Origin: a virus
Virus record (IMG/VR): IMGVR_UViG_3300036791_000398
Span: 1 to 44,557 of that record
DNA length: 44,557 nt
Reading direction: 5' to 3' (one strand)
Numbering within the stretch: the first letter of the stretch is position 1; each line of letters begins with the position of its first letter. Position numbers and translations under genes: made by a program. Below the pieces are notes generated by a model, which was not told where the DNA came from, ran no database searches, and was given only the letters and a program-made list of their open reading frames with translations. This document shows positions 29,579 to 37,853 of this stretch, one piece after another.

Positions 29579-30180
29579 CGGACGCCCAGCCGGTCTCGGA
29601 CGTGCGCTGGGTCCCGCTCGAGCTGGTCGAGGCGAACGACTACAACCCGAACAAGGTCGCGGCGAACGAACTGCGGCTCCTCTACCACTCGATCATGCAG
29701 GACGGCTACACGCAGCCGGTCGTGACGATCTACGACGCGGCACGCGACGTGTACGTGATCGTGGACGGGTTCCACCGCTGGCTCGTGATGAAGCGCAACG
29801 CCGACGTCCGCGCGATGACCGGAGGCCTGCTGCCGGTCGTCGTCTTGGACAAGCCGCTCGCCGACCGCATGGCGTCGACCGTCCGCCACAACCGCGCGCG
29901 CGGCAAGCACTCGGTCGCCGGCATGAGCACGATCGTGTTCGGGATGCTCGACTCCGGCATGACCGACGCGGAGGTCTGCTCCGAGCTCGGCCTGGAGCCG
30001 GACGAGCTCCTCCGGCTCAAGCACATCACCGGCTTCTCCAAGCTGTTCGCCGACACCGAGTACAACCGGGCCTGGCAGACGCGGAGGATGATCCAGCTTC
30101 GGCGCGACTGGGAGATCAACAACGCCGAGAGGATCGAGGCGGACGAGCGCTCGCGCGACCCTCGGGTGAATGGAAGCTAG
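29539..30180 (+). CDS. IbrB-like ParB-fold protein
   Basis: 213 residues from GTG 29539, with AAGGAG upstream. NDYNPNKVAANELRLL and VIVDGFHRW (74-82) are the ParB-like core with the DGxxR box; the HNRARGKHS and helical HTH-like segment follow. Coupling to a PAPS-reductase-like gene reproduces the IbrA/IbrB pair known from prophages. It ends near the small terminase gene. Confidence 0.75.
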   Translation: MARAETLGARNDLTDAQPVSDVRWVPLELVEANDYNPNKVAANELRLLYHSIMQDGYTQPVVTIYDAARDVYVIVDGFHRWLVMKRNADVRAMTGGLLPVVVLDKPLADRMASTVRHNRARGKHSVAGMSTIVFGMLDSGMTDAEVCSELGLEPDELLRLKHITGFSKLFADTEYNRAWQTRRMIQLRRDWEINNAERIEADERSRDPRVNGS

Positions 30181-30988
30181 CCCGGCACAGTGCTCGTCGC
30201 TGACCAAGCGCGGCGAGCGGTGCAAGAACCGGGCCTCGATCGACGGCCTCTGCGTGCGCCACGCGACCCGTGAGGGGTCGGTGTTCTCGCAGGAGCGCGC
30301 CGTCCACCTGGCCGCCGTGATCTCGGCCGGCAACTCGACCGCCGTCGCGCTCCGGGTCTGCGGGATCAGCAAGACGACGTTCCAGAACTGGATGCGCCGC
30401 GGCGGCCGGGGCGAGTCCCCGTACGAGGCGTTCCGCCTCGACATCCAGCGTGCCCGGGCGTCGGCCGAGGCCAGGCACGTCACGCAGGTCGCGGCGGCTG
30501 CCGTCGACGACTGGCGCGCGGCGTCGTACATGCTCGACCGGCAGCTTCGCCGCCGAGACGACGTCGAGGACGAAGCCACCGAGGACACGTCCGACCTGGC
30601 CGCAGAAGTGGCCGCGTCGGCGGCTGAGGAGGCCAGGAGGACGCTGACGGCGATCGGGGAGGACTCGGAGCTGTCGGAGGGCGCGATCGACCGCTACGTG
30701 GCCGCTGTCGTCGTCTGGAAGATGCTGGAGGCGGGCTGGGTCAAGCTCGGCCGCCCCGCGACGACGCTCGGAGGCGCCACCGGCCTGAGCCAGGTCGCGC
30801 ACCCGCTGATCGGCCAGATGGCGGCCGCCAGGCGGGAGTGCGCCGAGCTGGGCGCGGCGATCGGCCTCGATGTCCGCAGCCGCCTGCGGCTCAACCGCCG
30901 AGTCGGCGCCGGCAGACCGGCAGGCGCGGCGTCGGCGCTCGACCGGTCGCAGCCGCCGATGCGGCTCGTCAAGGGCGGCGCTGAGTGA
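30170..30988 (+). CDS. Small terminase subunit with extra zinc finger and HTH
   Basis: 272 residues. C8, C18, C28 and H31 form a zinc finger (CSSLTKRGERC, LCVRH). Residues 40-95 are a terminase-small-type HTH (AVALRVCGISKTTFQNWM). Residues 150-250 resemble P27-family small terminase (ELSEGAIDRYVAAVVVWK). It would recognise the packaging site and guide the large subunit, two genes on. The three-part architecture is unusual. Overlaps the upstream gene. Confidence 0.65.
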   Translation: MEASPAQCSSLTKRGERCKNRASIDGLCVRHATREGSVFSQERAVHLAAVISAGNSTAVALRVCGISKTTFQNWMRRGGRGESPYEAFRLDIQRARASAEARHVTQVAAAAVDDWRAASYMLDRQLRRRDDVEDEATEDTSDLAAEVAASAAEEARRTLTAIGEDSELSEGAIDRYVAAVVVWKMLEAGWVKLGRPATTLGGATGLSQVAHPLIGQMAAARRECAELGAAIGLDVRSRLRLNRRVGAGRPAGAASALDRSQPPMRLVKGGAE

Positions 30989-31221
30989 TCGACGACGCCG
31001 AGCAGGAGATGATCCACGAGGCGCTGCAGGCGCATCTCGGTCTGGACGAGGGCGAGGTGCTGACCGGCTGGATCGTGGTCTACGAGCACCAGACGGCAGG
31101 CGACAAGGCGGCTGCCGGGCACGTCTATGGCCCGGCTGGGATGACGACGTGGCGTGCGCTTGGCCTCGCCGAGTGGGCGGCGCGGTTCACACTCGCCCCG
31201 GATCAGGAGGACGACGCGTGA
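30985..31221 (+). CDS. Small protein between terminase subunits
   Basis: 78 residues from GTG 30985. Acidic, with GEVLTGWIVVYEHQ and GLAEWAARFTLAP segments. Small genes of this type sit in front of terminase in many actinophages; function unknown. Stop overlaps the large terminase GTG. Confidence 0.55.
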   Translation: MIDDAEQEMIHEALQAHLGLDEGEVLTGWIVVYEHQTAGDKAAAGHVYGPAGMTTWRALGLAEWAARFTLAPDQEDDA

Positions 31222-32729
31222 CCGTCACCGAGTACGAGCCGGTCAGGTGGCGGCCGTACTCGCACGGCACGCGGGCGGTGCACTTCGCCTGGTGGTGCCG
31301 TGAGCACTGCATCCAGAGCGTGGGCCAGTTCGCGGCGAAGCCGCTGCGGCTGGAGCGGTGGCAGCTCGAGATGATGGGTGAGGCGCTGGCCGAGACGGAG
31401 GAGCAGCAGACGTACTGGATCACGAGCGTCCTGGTGATCCCGAAGAAGAACGGGAAGACGTCGCTGCTGGCGGCGTTCGGCCTGTACCACCTGATCGAGG
31501 ACGAGGGCAACCCGGAGATCCTCCTGGCGGCCGCCACCGACCGGCAGGCCGGCAGGTTGTTCGACACGGCGGTCCGGTTCGTGAAGCGGAACCCGTGGCT
31601 CGCCGCGCAGCTCGTCGTCCGGGAGCAGTCCGGTGTGATCGCGCGCGCCGACGGGTTCGGCAGCCTGATCCGCATCTCGGCGGATTCCGGGGCGGCTTCC
31701 GGTTACGGGCCCTCACTTGTGGTCGCGGACGAGCTCGCCGACTGGGGCACGCCACGCCGGCGCCGTACCTGGGCGAACATCGCCACCGCCGGCGCGATGA
31801 TCCGCGACACCGTCCACGTGTTCATCATCTCGACGGCCGGGGAGCCGACCGAGCGGGTCAACGGGCTGCTGGGCCAGATGATCGACCGCAACGAGCTCGA
31901 CGGCGACGTCGAGCGCGTCCACCGCGCCCTGACGATCTCGCGGAACCATCCGGGCAAGACGCTGATCTACAACTACGACGCCCGCACGCTCGACCCGTAC
32001 GACATGGACGCGATCAAGGCCGCGAACCCGGCGTCGTGGGTGACGAGGGAGCGGCTGCTGGAGACCGCGAACTCGCCGGCGCTGACGCACGGCCGGTTCC
32101 TGCAACTCCACGGCTGCGTCTGGACGACGGCCGAGGGCAGCCTGCTCGAGCTGGAGGACTGGCGCAACGTCGCCGTCGAGGCGAAGCTGGCCGAGCACGA
32201 CCCGGTCACGCTCGGGTTCCGGGGCGCCGACACCTGCGCCCTGGTCGCGTGCCGCCGCTCAGACAGCGTCCTGTTCCTGCTTGAGGAGTGGCAGCCGGCC
32301 CGCGACGAGCTCGTCGACCCCGAGGACGTCGACGACGCGGTGCTGGCCGCGATCGGCACCTACCAGGTCGCGGCGCTGTTCGCGTCGGCGACACCGGAGT
32401 ACGCGACCCTGGTCGATTCGTGGCGGAAGGTGCTCGGCACCCGCCGGGTCGTGGACGTGCCGGTCGAGCGGCCGTCGCCGCGGACGGCGTCGATCGTGCA
32501 GCGGTTCCGCGCCGACGTGCTGCAGGAGCGGCTGCACAACTCGGGCGACCGCAGGCTGGACGCGGCGATCGCCGGCGCCAGGATCGCCCGCAGCCGAAAC
32601 CAGCCCTACGTCGTCTCCGACGAGCGCCAGGACACGCCGGTGTCCGGCTGCCACGCGGCGATGCTGGCCTGGGAGGCGAACATCATTTCTCCCGCATACA
32701 CGCGAAAAACTGGATACTCCTTCCTGTAG
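31218..32729 (+). CDS. terL: Terminase large subunit
   Basis: 503 residues, GTG 31218 after AGGAGG. ATPase: Walker A-like IPKKNGKTS (74-82) and Walker B LVVADE (167-172) with the adjacent coupling region. The nuclease half contains spaced acidic residues (GFRGADTCALVA near 330 and later Asp). This motor packages DNA into the prohead. The upstream small subunit and the portal immediately downstream confirm the role. Confidence 0.9.
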   Translation: MTVTEYEPVRWRPYSHGTRAVHFAWWCREHCIQSVGQFAAKPLRLERWQLEMMGEALAETEEQQTYWITSVLVIPKKNGKTSLLAAFGLYHLIEDEGNPEILLAAATDRQAGRLFDTAVRFVKRNPWLAAQLVVREQSGVIARADGFGSLIRISADSGAASGYGPSLVVADELADWGTPRRRRTWANIATAGAMIRDTVHVFIISTAGEPTERVNGLLGQMIDRNELDGDVERVHRALTISRNHPGKTLIYNYDARTLDPYDMDAIKAANPASWVTRERLLETANSPALTHGRFLQLHGCVWTTAEGSLLELEDWRNVAVEAKLAEHDPVTLGFRGADTCALVACRRSDSVLFLLEEWQPARDELVDPEDVDDAVLAAIGTYQVAALFASATPEYATLVDSWRKVLGTRRVVDVPVERPSPRTASIVQRFRADVLQERLHNSGDRRLDAAIAGARIARSRNQPYVVSDERQDTPVSGCHAAMLAWEANIISPAYTRKTGYSFL

Positions 32730-32736
32730 CGAACGA

Positions 32737-34269
32737 ATGAGCACATACCTGGCACCCCCGAGACCACCGCGGGTCGAGGAGCGAACGCCAGATGACTGGC
32801 TGAACATCCTGCTCGCGCAGCTCAGGGTGCAAGCAGCCGCCGCAGAGGTCTACGAGGCGTACTACGACGGTCGACATCCGCTCCAGTTCGCCACGTCCAA
32901 GTTCCGGGAGGCGTTCGGCACCCTGTTCGGCGCGTTCGCCGACAACTGGTGCCAGATCGTCGTCGACGCGCCCGTCGAGCGGTTGAAGATCGTCGGGTTC
33001 TCGAAGAGCGGCGCCGCGAACGACGCCGCCTGGCAGATCTGGCAGGACAACGCGCTCGACACCGAGTCGGTGATCGCGCACACGGAGGCCGGAAAGTGCG
33101 GCGAGTCGTTCCTGCTCGTCGACCCGAACGACGGCGAGCCGAAGATCACGGTCGAGCACTCCGGCCAGATGGTCGTGATCCGCGACCCGGGCAACCGCCG
33201 CGAGCGCCTGGCCGCGTTGAAGCGGTGGCTCGGAGACGACGGCTACATCAACGTCAACCTGTACCTGTCCGACCTGGTGATCAAGTTCGAGTCGTCGCTG
33301 CCTGCCGTGGCCGGCAACGACGGCGACAAGGTGACGCCCGACAACGTCGAGTGGGTGCCGGTCGACGCGATCACCAACCCGCTCGGCGTCGTACCGGTGA
33401 TCCCGCTGGAGAACAAGCCGGGTCTGATGAGCGGCGGCCACTCCGACCTCGAGCCCGCGATCCCGCTCCAGAACGCCGTCAACAAGATCTGCACCGACAT
33501 GATCGTCGCGTCCGAGTACGGCGCCTTCCGTCAACGCGCGCTGACCGGCGTCGACCTGCCGAAGGACCCGGACACCGGCGAGGTCAACCCGGCCGTGCAG
33601 CTCAAGGCGACGATGTCGCGCCTGTGGAACTTCGAGGAGGACACCGCCCGCATCTGGGACCTGAACCCGACCGACCTGAACAACTACGTCCACTCGATCG
33701 AGCTTCTGATCCAGCACCTGGCGGCGCAGACACGGACGCCGCCCCACTACCTGCTCGGCCAGGTGATCAACGCCTCGGGTGACGCGCTGATCGCGGCCGA
33801 GGCCGGGCTGACGACGAAGTGCAAGGCGAAGATCCTGTTCTTCTCCGACGCCTGGGAGGAAGCAATGGCACTCGCGCTCGGCGTGGCCGACGTCGGCCCC
33901 AGCAGCGTCGAGCAGGCCGACCTCGAGGCGATCTGGGACAACCCCGAACGGGTGCCGCCCGGCGTGATCGTCGACGCCTGCGTCAAGAAGAAAGCACTTG
34001 GAGTGCCTTTGCCGATCCTGTGGCGCGAGATGGGCTACACGCCGGAGCAGATCGCCGAGATGGAGAAGATCGAGGAGGCCAAGGCCGAGGAGCAGCTCGC
34101 CCTGGTCGCCGCCTACGAGGACGCGAAAGCGAGGCTCACCCTCGCCGGGCAGCCGCCCCAGCCCGGGCAGGAGCAGACGCCTGCCGCCAGCACACCACCG
34201 AAGCCTGGAGGCCCGACGCCGCCACCGACGCCGCCGCCTCCACCACCGTCCAAACCGACAGGGGGATAG
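32737..34269 (+). CDS. Portal protein (SPP1 gp6-like)
   Basis: 510 residues. Typical portal order: helical N-terminus, a core with FGAFADNWCQIVVDAPVERL, crown/stem helices (NAVNKICTDMIVA), QTRTPPHYLLGQ, and a helical end. The last 45 residues are Pro/Gly-rich. Twelve copies form the channel at the capsid vertex. A 7-base gap separates it from terminase; scaffold follows without a gap. Confidence 0.85.
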   Translation: MSTYLAPPRPPRVEERTPDDWLNILLAQLRVQAAAAEVYEAYYDGRHPLQFATSKFREAFGTLFGAFADNWCQIVVDAPVERLKIVGFSKSGAANDAAWQIWQDNALDTESVIAHTEAGKCGESFLLVDPNDGEPKITVEHSGQMVVIRDPGNRRERLAALKRWLGDDGYINVNLYLSDLVIKFESSLPAVAGNDGDKVTPDNVEWVPVDAITNPLGVVPVIPLENKPGLMSGGHSDLEPAIPLQNAVNKICTDMIVASEYGAFRQRALTGVDLPKDPDTGEVNPAVQLKATMSRLWNFEEDTARIWDLNPTDLNNYVHSIELLIQHLAAQTRTPPHYLLGQVINASGDALIAAEAGLTTKCKAKILFFSDAWEEAMALALGVADVGPSSVEQADLEAIWDNPERVPPGVIVDACVKKKALGVPLPILWREMGYTPEQIAEMEKIEEAKAEEQLALVAAYEDAKARLTLAGQPPQPGQEQTPAASTPPKPGGPTPPPTPPPPPPSKPTGG

Positions 34270-34815
34270 ATGGCAGAACCATCACCCACCGAGCCGCCCG
34301 AGGGCCAGGAGCCCGAGGAGCTGGAGGGCAAGAAGCCCGCCGTCGCCGCCGAGCCGGCCACCGAGCCGGAACCGGAGGCGAAGACGTACCCGGAGTCGTA
34401 CGTTCGGCAGCTACGCGCCGAGCTGGGCACCCGCCGCAAGAGTGAGGCCGAGGCCCTGGAGAAGCTCCAGGAGATCGAGGACGCCAACAAGTCGGAGCAC
34501 CAGAAGGCGATCGCGCGGGCCGAGAAGGCCGAGAGAGAGCGCGATGAGGTGATGACCGGCTTGCTGCGCCACGAAGTCGCTGCCGAGCACGGCCTCGAGA
34601 AGTGGGCGTCGTTCTTGCATGGCTCGACACGTGAGGAGATGGAGCACCGGGCCGAGGAGCTCACAGGCCTGCTCGCCGAACAACAGACACCGGTGACGAC
34701 CCGATCCGCCAGCTTCGACGGCGGAGCGCGCGTCCCGGCCCCACAGTCGGGGAAGCCCGAAGAGGAGCACAACGACTTCCTCATGCGGGCGCTCGGTCGC
34801 GCGCCCAACCGGTAG
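34270..34815 (+). CDS. Capsid scaffold protein
   Basis: 181 residues. Pro/Glu-rich N-terminal arm, a long charged coiled coil (about 45-115, KSEAEALEKLQEIEDANK), and a C-terminal FLMRALGRAP segment that probably contacts the shell. This composition and its place between portal and capsid genes are classic for scaffolds. Followed by a stem-loop. Confidence 0.7.
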   Translation: MAEPSPTEPPEGQEPEELEGKKPAVAAEPATEPEPEAKTYPESYVRQLRAELGTRRKSEAEALEKLQEIEDANKSEHQKAIARAEKAERERDEVMTGLLRHEVAAEHGLEKWASFLHGSTREEMEHRAEELTGLLAEQQTPVTTRSASFDGGARVPAPQSGKPEEEHNDFLMRALGRAPNR

Positions 34816-34816
34816 C

Positions 34817-34835
34817 GCCCGCCCGGAGGGCGGGC
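34817..34835 (+). repeat. Stem-loop between scaffold and capsid genes
   Basis: GCCCGCCC, loop GGA, GGGCGGGC: a perfect 8-base stem directly after the scaffold stop. There is no T run, so it more likely marks an RNA processing or stability site that lets capsid mRNA exceed scaffold mRNA; inference. Confidence 0.5.
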
Positions 34836-34851
34836 AGAAAGGGACGCGAAC

Positions 34852-35787
34852 ATGGCGAACCGAATCCCGCTCTCTGAGGGCATCCCACAGGCTGGTGGTT
34901 TTCTACTCCCGCCTGAGCAAGGGCAGCTCCTCGTCAACGGCATCCTGATCGAGGCCGGCGCGATCGCGCTCGCCGGCGACGCCCGCGCCACGTCGGCGAT
35001 CAAGACGAACTTTCCGATCTGGCTCGGCCAGCCGACCGCAGGGCCGGTCGGTGAAGGAGCAGCGAAGCCTGCGACCGGCGCCGAGTTCGCGCAGGCGGTC
35101 CTGAACATCAAGAAATTCGCCACGATCATTCTCTTCACCGACGAGATGCTCCAGGACGTTCAGATGGGTGATCTGAACGTGCTAATCGACTCGGGAATCC
35201 GGACCGCATTGAACGACGCGATCGACGCGCACGCGGTCGGCCTCGTCCGTGGCGTGCCGGTCACGAGCGTGTTCGACTCGACGCTGGCCGCGACGACGGC
35301 CCAGGTCGAGTACGACCAGACGAAGCCGGACGCGCTGCAGAAGACGATCTCGGCCGGGATGGGCGTCCTCGAAGGCAACGGGTACGGCGGCGTCGGCAGC
35401 ATGGGCGTCCTGCTCGGCTTCGGGTTCGCTCAGGTCCTCCGCGACGCCCGGTCGACGCTCGACCCGTCCATGCCGATCTACGGGGCCGGCACCGGCCGCG
35501 ACCCGCTCTACGGCCTGACGGCGAACGTGTCGACGAACCTGACCGTCGCCGGCGCCGCGCCGGCCGCCGGGGACATCCTCGGCTTCGTCGTGCACCGGCC
35601 GAACATCCACGTCCGCATCCGCAACGACGTGCTCCTGACGACGTCGAGCGAGGCGACCGTGAACGACGGCACCACCGACCGCAAGCTGTTCCAGGAGGAC
35701 CTGACCGCCGTCCGCTACGAGACCAGGCTCGCGTTCATGATCCACGACATCAACCGGGCGGTCGTCGCAATCGTCAACAAGGTCTGA
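34852..35787 (+). CDS. Major capsid protein, HK97 fold
   Basis: 311 residues. N-terminal segment, then the spine-helix and P-domain strands (FATIILFTDEMLQDVQMGDL) and an A-domain (GVLLGFGFAQVLRDARS). The end RLAFMIHDINRAVVAIVNK is typical. The ATG has AAAGGGA upstream. It forms the icosahedral shell. Confidence 0.85.
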   Translation: MANRIPLSEGIPQAGGFLLPPEQGQLLVNGILIEAGAIALAGDARATSAIKTNFPIWLGQPTAGPVGEGAAKPATGAEFAQAVLNIKKFATIILFTDEMLQDVQMGDLNVLIDSGIRTALNDAIDAHAVGLVRGVPVTSVFDSTLAATTAQVEYDQTKPDALQKTISAGMGVLEGNGYGGVGSMGVLLGFGFAQVLRDARSTLDPSMPIYGAGTGRDPLYGLTANVSTNLTVAGAAPAAGDILGFVVHRPNIHVRIRNDVLLTTSSEATVNDGTTDRKLFQEDLTAVRYETRLAFMIHDINRAVVAIVNKV

Positions 35788-35827
35788 TCCACGATCCATG
35801 AATCGAAGATCGACGAGGAGGTAGGAG

Positions 35828-36046
35828 TTGCCACCGACACCGAAGGCCACAACGCTCGAGCATCCGGATCCGTCGTCGCCGCTGTCTGAGCACGCGACGA
35901 AGCAACCCGACCCGGACGCGCCGACCGACCTGAACCCGCCGGACGGGCCGCACATCCAGGAGATCCGCGGCGACCCGTCGCAGATCGCCGCGATCGAGGC
36001 GAAGAAGGCGAAGGAGACCGAGAAGGCCGAGAAGGTCGAGGCCTGA
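35828..36046 (+). CDS. Small Pro/Asp-rich protein
   Basis: 72 residues from a TTG start 6 bases after GGAGGTAGGAG. The first half is Pro/Asp-rich and disordered, the second is a Lys/Glu helix (EAKKAKETEKAEKVEA). It may decorate the capsid or act in assembly. The TTG call rests on the ribosome-binding site and frame only. Confidence 0.5.
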   Translation: MPPTPKATTLEHPDPSSPLSEHATKQPDPDAPTDLNPPDGPHIQEIRGDPSQIAAIEAKKAKETEKAEKVEA

Positions 36047-36050
36047 CGAC

Positions 36051-36269
36051 GTGCCGCTGCCCGATCCCACGTCCCGGCCAGTCCAGGCTCCGCTCGGGGC
36101 TGGGATCGGGCTGCGCTTCAACTACCACTGGAGGACCGCGATGCCGAACTGGCCCGCGAACTGGTGGCAGCGTGACCTCGACGACCCGGTCGAGTGGGAC
36201 ACGACGTCGGTCGCGGGGCTGCCGTTCATGACCGACCGGATGATGCGACTCCCGGACGCGCCGCCATGA
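36051..36269 (+). CDS. Small protein after the capsid gene
   Basis: 72 residues from GTG 36051. Trp-rich middle (NWPANWWQRDLDDP). It ends overlapping the ATG of the head-tail adaptor. No family recognised; virion-related by location. Confidence 0.45.
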   Translation: MPLPDPTSRPVQAPLGAGIGLRFNYHWRTAMPNWPANWWQRDLDDPVEWDTTSVAGLPFMTDRMMRLPDAPP

Positions 36270-36751
36270 CCGCCACCGGCCAGCCGCAAGGGGTGAAGGC
36301 TCCGGCAGGTGTGCGGCCCTCGGTCGACGACGTCGCCTTGCTGATCAGGGCGAGGACGAAGGACTCGTCCGGGAACGAGGTCGGCACGTTCGACGACGAC
36401 ACCCGGCCGACCGAAACCCAGGTCGAGTCGCAGATCGACAAGTCGGTCGCGTTGATCCTGATCCGGCTGCCGCCGGTCGAGCAGCTCCCGCCCGAGCTCG
36501 TCCCGGCGATCTCGGCCGTCGTCGCATTGGAGGCGGCGTGCAAGATCGAGAAGTCGTACTACCCCGAGCAGGTCCGCACCGACCGCTCGGCTCACGCCCA
36601 GCTGTACGCCGAGTTCCTCGCCGACCTGGAGGCGCTGGTCTTGAAGGCCGAACAGACCGTGGCGGGCGTGTACGGCGCGAGCAAGATCGGGATGATCCCG
36701 GTCGAGTCGTGGACGATGATGCCGCAGACGTCGATCGTGTGGTCGCCGTGA
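36266..36751 (+). CDS. Head-tail adaptor (gp6-like)
   Basis: 161 residues. Helical: SVDDVALLIRARTKDSSG, then VESQIDKSVALIL and AVVALEAACKIEKSYYPEQV, as in phage adaptors that sit below the portal. It occupies the correct place between capsid and tail-completion genes. Coupled by GTGA to the next gene. Confidence 0.65.
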   Translation: MTATGQPQGVKAPAGVRPSVDDVALLIRARTKDSSGNEVGTFDDDTRPTETQVESQIDKSVALILIRLPPVEQLPPELVPAISAVVALEAACKIEKSYYPEQVRTDRSAHAQLYAEFLADLEALVLKAEQTVAGVYGASKIGMIPVESWTMMPQTSIVWSP

Positions 36752-37185
36752 AGCTTGACGTCGAGGTCAAGGGCATGGCGCAGGCGGTCGCCGGCATCGA
36801 GGGGCTCGCTATCCGCTCTCGTAGCCTGGGGCCGCTCGCGCGCGGGTTCGCTGACATCGTGAACCGCTCAGTCGGCTTGCGGTTCCAGTCGAAAGGGCAG
36901 GGTTCCTGGCCGCCCTTGTCGCCGGACACGCTGCGGCAGCGGAAGGGCGGCGGCGACCAGATGCTGGTCGACTCGGGCGAGCTGCGCTCGGCGCTGACGC
37001 ACCAGAGGGCGGAGGCCACCCTCGACGAGTTGCGGGCCTCGCCGGCGCCGGAGGTGCCGTACGCGCGGTTCGTCAACTACGGCACCGTGAACATGCCTGC
37101 CCGCAAGCTGGTGGAGCTGCGCTTCAGCGAGAAGCGGGAGGTCGCACGGCTCGTCTCCGAGTACGTCACGAAGGGCAAGACGTGA
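36748..37185 (+). CDS. Tail completion / virion morphogenesis protein (HK97 gp10 / gpS type)
   Basis: 145 residues from GTG 36748. GQGSWPPLSPDTLRQRK, then DQMLVDSGELRSALT and PYARFVNYGTVNMPAR are characteristic of the gpS/gp10 group. It helps join head and tail. Overlaps the tail terminator gene. Confidence 0.75.
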   Translation: MKLDVEVKGMAQAVAGIEGLAIRSRSLGPLARGFADIVNRSVGLRFQSKGQGSWPPLSPDTLRQRKGGGDQMLVDSGELRSALTHQRAEATLDELRASPAPEVPYARFVNYGTVNMPARKLVELRFSEKREVARLVSEYVTKGKT

Positions 37186-37853
37186 GCACGGCCGAGGCGC
37201 TCGACACGATCTTCGGCCGGATCGTCACCGGCGCCGACGTCGAGGACTGGGTGTTCGCCTGCCTGCAGACGTGGTCGTGCACGTATCTGGCCGAGGTCGA
37301 GCGCCAGCACGGCATCACGCCGGGCACCTTGCCGGACGTGCGGGCGTGGGTGCCGACGCATACGTTCGACAAGTGGCCGGAAGACCAGGTGCCTGCCGTG
37401 TTCGTGATCAACACCGGACTGGCCGAGCGGCCGGTGAAGGGCGGCGACGGCGCGTTCTACGTCCGCTGGCAGATGCAGATCGGCGTGCTGACGTCGGCGA
37501 GGACGGAGGCGCAGGCGCACAAGCTCGCGCAGCTCTACCTGGCCGCCCACCGGGTGCTGCTGCTCCAGCGTCCGTCCCTGGACGGGATGGCGGACGGAAC
37601 GGAGTGGATCGGCGAGGGCGACATGCCCTTGAACTTCGACGACACCCGCACGCTCGCCGCCAGGGTCGGCACGTTCGTCGTCACCGTCGACCGGGTCTGC
37701 TTCGCCAACCAAGGGCCGGTCACACCGGCCGAGCCGCTGGTGCCTTGCACCGACCCGTGGCCTCAGTGGTCGACGGCGCAGCTCGTCGAGATCGAGGTCG
37801 ACAACATCGGCATCACTGACCCGATGCCAAGTCCCACCGAAAGGAGTGAGTGA
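37182..37853 (+). CDS. Tail terminator-like protein
   Basis: 223 residues from GTG 37182. Core AVFVINTG..., VRWQMQIGVLTSARTEAQAHKLAQLYLAAHRV is typical of tail terminators, which cap the tail tube. Located exactly between tail completion and sheath genes. Confidence 0.65.
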   Translation: MSTAEALDTIFGRIVTGADVEDWVFACLQTWSCTYLAEVERQHGITPGTLPDVRAWVPTHTFDKWPEDQVPAVFVINTGLAERPVKGGDGAFYVRWQMQIGVLTSARTEAQAHKLAQLYLAAHRVLLLQRPSLDGMADGTEWIGEGDMPLNFDDTRTLAARVGTFVVTVDRVCFANQGPVTPAEPLVPCTDPWPQWSTAQLVEIEVDNIGITDPMPSPTERSE

